Positions 51,353 through 53,978 of a DNA stretch of 53,978 bases are shown one piece after another (the first letter of the stretch is position 1; the number at the start of each line of letters is the position of its first letter). The notes beneath the pieces are model-generated. The model had not been told where the DNA came from, made no database searches, and saw nothing but the letters and a program-made list of their open reading frames with translations. The DNA lies in the IMG/VR virus record IMGVR_UViG_3300035703_004045, positions 1 through 53,978 of that record; one strand, written 5' to 3'. This stretch comes from a virus. Both the position numbers and the translations under genes were made by a program.

Positions 51353-51395
51353 CTGTATGAAAAAACAGTATATGGCAATCTTTTTTTGTTACCAA
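51353..51395 (-). promoter_or_regulatory. Leftward early promoter overlapped by a LexA-type box
   Basis: CTGT-N8-ACAG (51353-51368) is a full LexA consensus spacing. On the minus strand TTGGTA (51395-51390) and TATACT (51372-51367) form a sigma-70 promoter with a 17-bp spacer. The -10 overlaps the box by two bases, so LexA would block transcription. It lies 20 nt from the start of the first early gene. Confidence 0.75.
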
Positions 51396-51581
51396 TAGGT
51401 GATTTCTGAAAAAAGCAATTGTTGTAAATTTACATCGTTTGTATGAATGTGCAATGCATCTCAGTATTGGTATACCGGTGCGTGAATCTTGATCGCGTTA
51501 CCTCACCTTGCCCTACGTTGCGCACCATCTTGGGCGATTTGAATCATGATTGGCGGGTCTTTTCTATGCCCCCTGCCAACC

Positions 51582-51767
51582 ATGAAACCCATACTTCTCA
51601 CCCCTCCAGACAGGCTATCAGCAGCCCAGCGCGCGTTTGAAATCACCACCATCCTGGCTGCAGCTATTGTGCGTACCTACAACAGTGACATACAAGCCAC
51701 AGACGCTAAAGAAAGACAAGTTCGACTTGGCTTTTCTGGTCAGAAGCGCGTTCATAGCAACCCCTAA
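51582..51767 (+). CDS. Small ORF upstream of DUF2924
   Basis: This is a 61-residue ORF with PPDRLSAAQRAFEITTILAAAIVRTYNS, a pattern I recall from small genes placed ahead of DUF2924 and recombinase genes. It ends 18 nt before the DUF2924 ATG. The fifth diverged copy of the conserved element overlaps its 3' end. No strong ribosome-binding site is visible, so the coding status is moderately uncertain. Confidence 0.45.
   Translation: MKPILLTPPDRLSAAQRAFEITTILAAAIVRTYNSDIQATDAKERQVRLGFSGQKRVHSNP
51726..51758 (+). repeat. Conserved element, copy 5 (diverged, shortened)
   Basis: CTTGGCTT (51726-51733) and AGCGCGTT (51745-51752) are again 11 bp apart, and AGCAACC follows. It lies at the 3' end of the small ORF and 27 bp ahead of the DUF2924 ATG. 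The spacer contains an inverted repeat TTCTG-GT-CAGAA. Confidence 0.75.
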
Positions 51768-51784
51768 CTAAAAAGGATCTTTCT

Positions 51785-52237
51785 ATGAACGACACCCCAT
51801 CTGTTGCTGCCCAAGTGGCTGCGTTACCCACATTGCCGATGCAAGAACTCTGGACGATATGGGATCGGTATTTTCAACGGCGTCCTGACAAAACCAATCG
51901 CAGTTATATCGAGTCCAAGGTGGCTTACAAACTTCAAGAGGCTGCATACGGCGGATTGTCCGAACAGACAAAACGCAAGTTGATCAACATCGGTATGCGC
52001 CACTCCAAAATTAAAGGCAGACAATTACCGCGTGAAATTGAACTGGCACCCGGTACCGTGTTGATTCGTGAATGGGCGGAGCGTGACCACAAAGTGACCG
52101 TTACTGCCACAGGTACCTTTGAATACGATGGCCAGCATTTCAAAAGCCTTACCGCCGTAGCCCGTCACATTTCCGGCACCCATTGGTCTGGCCCCTTGTT
52201 TTTTGGCCTCAAAAACAAGCACAAGGAGTCAGCATGA
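51785..52237 (+). CDS. DUF2924 protein of the recombinase module
   Basis: This 150-residue protein has the DUF2924 pattern: ELWTIWDRYFQRRPDKTNRSYIESKVAYKLQE and a C-terminal GTFEYDGQHFKSLTAVARHISGTHWSGPLFFGL. Such proteins are encoded next to serine recombinases and probably act with them, for example as a DNA-binding accessory. The stop overlaps the recombinase start by 4 nt (ATGA). AAGGA precedes its ATG. Confidence 0.88.
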   Translation: MNDTPSVAAQVAALPTLPMQELWTIWDRYFQRRPDKTNRSYIESKVAYKLQEAAYGGLSEQTKRKLINIGMRHSKIKGRQLPREIELAPGTVLIREWAERDHKVTVTATGTFEYDGQHFKSLTAVARHISGTHWSGPLFFGLKNKHKESA

Positions 52238-53616
52238 ACGCATCCAGCCAGATTGCATCACCCAAACCCAGAAAACGGTGTGCCGTGTACTGCCGCGTAT
52301 CCAGCGATGAGCGCTTGGATCAAGAGTTCAACTCGATCGATGCCCAAAAAGAAGCCGGGCATGCCTATGTAGCAAGCCAACGCGCTGAGGGCTGGATTCC
52401 GGTGGCTGATGATTATGACGATCCTGGCTACTCCGGTGGCAACACCGAACGCCCTGGACTCAAACGCTTGCTGGCTGACATTGAGCGCAGCCAGATCGAC
52501 ATCGTTGTGGTCTATAAAATTGACCGGCTCACCCGCAGTCTGGCGGATTTTTCCAAAATGGTCGAAGTGTTTGAGCGCCAAGGCGTGTCCTTTGTATCCG
52601 TCACACAGCAGTTCAACACCACCACCTCCATGGGGCGCTTGATGCTGAACGTACTGTTGTCGTTTGCCCAGTTCGAGCGCGAAGTGACCGGTGAGCGCAT
52701 TCGCGACAAAATTGCCGCCAGCAAACGCAAAGGACTCTGGATGGGTGGTGTGCCGCCTCTGGGCTACAACGTGGTGAACCGACAGTTGGTCATTAACGAA
52801 AAAGAAGCCGAACTGGTGCGACGTATCTTTGGCGAAATGCTCACCATTGGTTCGCCCACCCGCATTGCAGAAGGGCTGAATAATGAAGGCATCACGACCA
52901 AAGCCTGGACAACCCAAGAGGGGCAAGAACGTGCTGGTACCCAGATAGACCGCAAGTACCTGTATAAACTGCTGCGCAACCGCATGTATTTGGGTGAGCT
53001 ATCGCACAAGGGAACTTGGTTTACCGGTGCACACGAGGCCATTATTGACCAGGGATTGTGGGGTAGGGTGCAGGAAGTCATCCAGCGTGACCCACACCAA
53101 AGGTCGGTAGAGACCCAGACCCGGGGCAAAACGGATGCGCTATTGCGCGGGCTGCTCTACAGCTCCTCTGGTGAGCCAATGTATCCGACCTACGCCAGCA
53201 AGAACAAGGTCAAGTATCGCTATTACGTATCCAGGTCGGAAATGAAGTTTGGACCGAATAGCAAAACGCATGTTCGCATACCCGCAGCAGAAATTGAAGC
53301 CGCAGCGGTGGCTCAAATACTGACTGTACTCAGCAGCCCAGAGTCCATTGCAACTGTCTGCAAAAGGGTAGAAGCCTGTGATACACCGCTGCGTGAGGAT
53401 GCAGTGGTTATGGCGATGCATCGCTTGGGCCAGGTGTGGTCGCAGCTCTATCCGCTGGAACATGTCCGGATTGTGAAATTAATGATTGAACGGATTGATT
53501 TGGTTGATGGCGGCATCAAGATCAAATGGCACTCACTGGGCTGGAAGGCGCTGATCCAAGAGTTTGCTGTTAATAGCATCGGTTCAGAACTGGTCGAGTC
53601 GGAGATTTTGGCATGA
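52234..53616 (+). CDS. Large serine recombinase (probable integrase)
   Basis: This 460-residue protein is a large serine recombinase. The N-terminal catalytic domain has AVYCRVSSDE, with likely catalytic Ser23, VVVYKIDRLTRS and SFAQFEREVTGERIRDKI. The recombinase zinc-ribbon/coiled-coil part follows (PPLGYNVVNRQLVINEKEAEL, then LLRNRMYLGELSHKG). It probably integrates and excises the prophage. The attachment sites are not visible. It is flanked by DUF2924 and a small HTH-like gene in overlapping frames. Confidence 0.92.
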   Translation: MNASSQIASPKPRKRCAVYCRVSSDERLDQEFNSIDAQKEAGHAYVASQRAEGWIPVADDYDDPGYSGGNTERPGLKRLLADIERSQIDIVVVYKIDRLTRSLADFSKMVEVFERQGVSFVSVTQQFNTTTSMGRLMLNVLLSFAQFEREVTGERIRDKIAASKRKGLWMGGVPPLGYNVVNRQLVINEKEAELVRRIFGEMLTIGSPTRIAEGLNNEGITTKAWTTQEGQERAGTQIDRKYLYKLLRNRMYLGELSHKGTWFTGAHEAIIDQGLWGRVQEVIQRDPHQRSVETQTRGKTDALLRGLLYSSSGEPMYPTYASKNKVKYRYYVSRSEMKFGPNSKTHVRIPAAEIEAAAVAQILTVLSSPESIATVCKRVEACDTPLREDAVVMAMHRLGQVWSQLYPLEHVRIVKLMIERIDLVDGGIKIKWHSLGWKALIQEFAVNSIGSELVESEILA

Positions 53617-53978
53617 TGGATAGTCACTTGGAAAGCTACGTGCCATTGACGCTGCAGCGGCGCGGGGTACTGCAAATGGACGGGATGGATGTCATAGCCC
53701 ACAACACTACATTTGTGGCGGAGCTGGCAAGGGCGTTTTACTGGCGCAGTCTGATCGACACCGGGGTGATGAAAAGTGGCTCTGAAATTGCCAGCAGGGA
53801 GGGCTTGACCTATGCCGTTGTCAATGCATCGCTGCGATTGACATTGCTGGCGCCGGACATTGTCGAACTACTTATGCGTGGCAAGCAACCGCCAAAAATG
53901 AATTTACGGTGGTTTTTGCGCCACCGCTTTCCTGTGGATTGGCAGGCGCAGCGAGATTTGATGAACACATTCCAATAA
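53613..53978 (+). CDS. Recombinase-associated HTH-like protein
   Basis: This 121-residue protein is the third gene of the module. It contains ELARAFYWRSLIDTGVMKSGSEIASREGLTYAVVNASLRLTLLAPDIVELLMRG, a helix-turn-helix-like domain often seen at or near the C-termini of serine recombinases. It may help bind the recombination site. It overlaps the recombinase stop by 4 nt. The stop is at the last base of the window, so the right boundary of the prophage is not seen. Confidence 0.8.
   Translation: MMDSHLESYVPLTLQRRGVLQMDGMDVIAHNTTFVAELARAFYWRSLIDTGVMKSGSEIASREGLTYAVVNASLRLTLLAPDIVELLMRGKQPPKMNLRWFLRHRFPVDWQAQRDLMNTFQ

Overview
The window reads as an integrated lambda-type siphovirus prophage of about 50 kb (roughly 4.4 kb to the right edge), joined on the left to part of a host-type DISARM defence locus. 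The protein families, the moderate GC content and the domain mix (DUF6127, DUF6631, DUF6362, DUF6511, DUF2924) suggest a betaproteobacterial host. The species cannot be read from the sequence, and no rRNA, tRNA or CRISPR array was seen.

Left flank (1-4212, minus strand): a DISARM-type SNF2 helicase (DrmD) follows a 5-methylcytosine methyltransferase by 21 nt. The rest of the locus would lie beyond position 1.

Late region (33092 to 4401, minus strand): terminase small and large subunits, two structural proteins, gpW, portal, S49 protease with a nested scaffold, decoration protein, major capsid protein, head-tail connectors, tail tube, tail chaperone, tape measure, distal tail proteins, then a DUF6127 protein and a holin-like protein. 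The terminase large subunit carries two in-frame inteins. One is a class 3-type intein inside the Walker A motif, and the other is a class 1 intein before the LDC motif. A plus-strand island of toxin-antitoxin genes (parDE, an orphan phd-type antitoxin, and a StbDE/RelBE-like pair) sits antisense inside the tail operon, with a relic of a second tape-measure start.

Small-gene cluster (33265-35305, plus strand): five small genes, four of them preceded by copies of one conserved 41-bp element. A fifth, diverged copy lies beside the recombinase module at 51.7 kb.

Early region (51333 to 35307, minus strand): two unrecognised genes behind a promoter overlapped by a LexA-type box, HTH and antirepressor genes, a Sak4-like ATPase with a probable ssDNA-binding protein, a Cas4-like nuclease, a P4-type primase-helicase, a RuvC-like resolvase, a DUF6362 regulator candidate, an array of GCAAACC iterons (candidate origin), two paralogous ParB-methyltransferase fusions flanking an M15 endolysin, a Fic protein and DUF6933.

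Right end (51582-53978, plus strand): a serine recombinase module (small ORF, DUF2924, recombinase, HTH-like protein), presumably the integrase. No CI-type repressor and no tyrosine integrase were seen. The LexA-type box suggests direct SOS control of the leftward early promoter.
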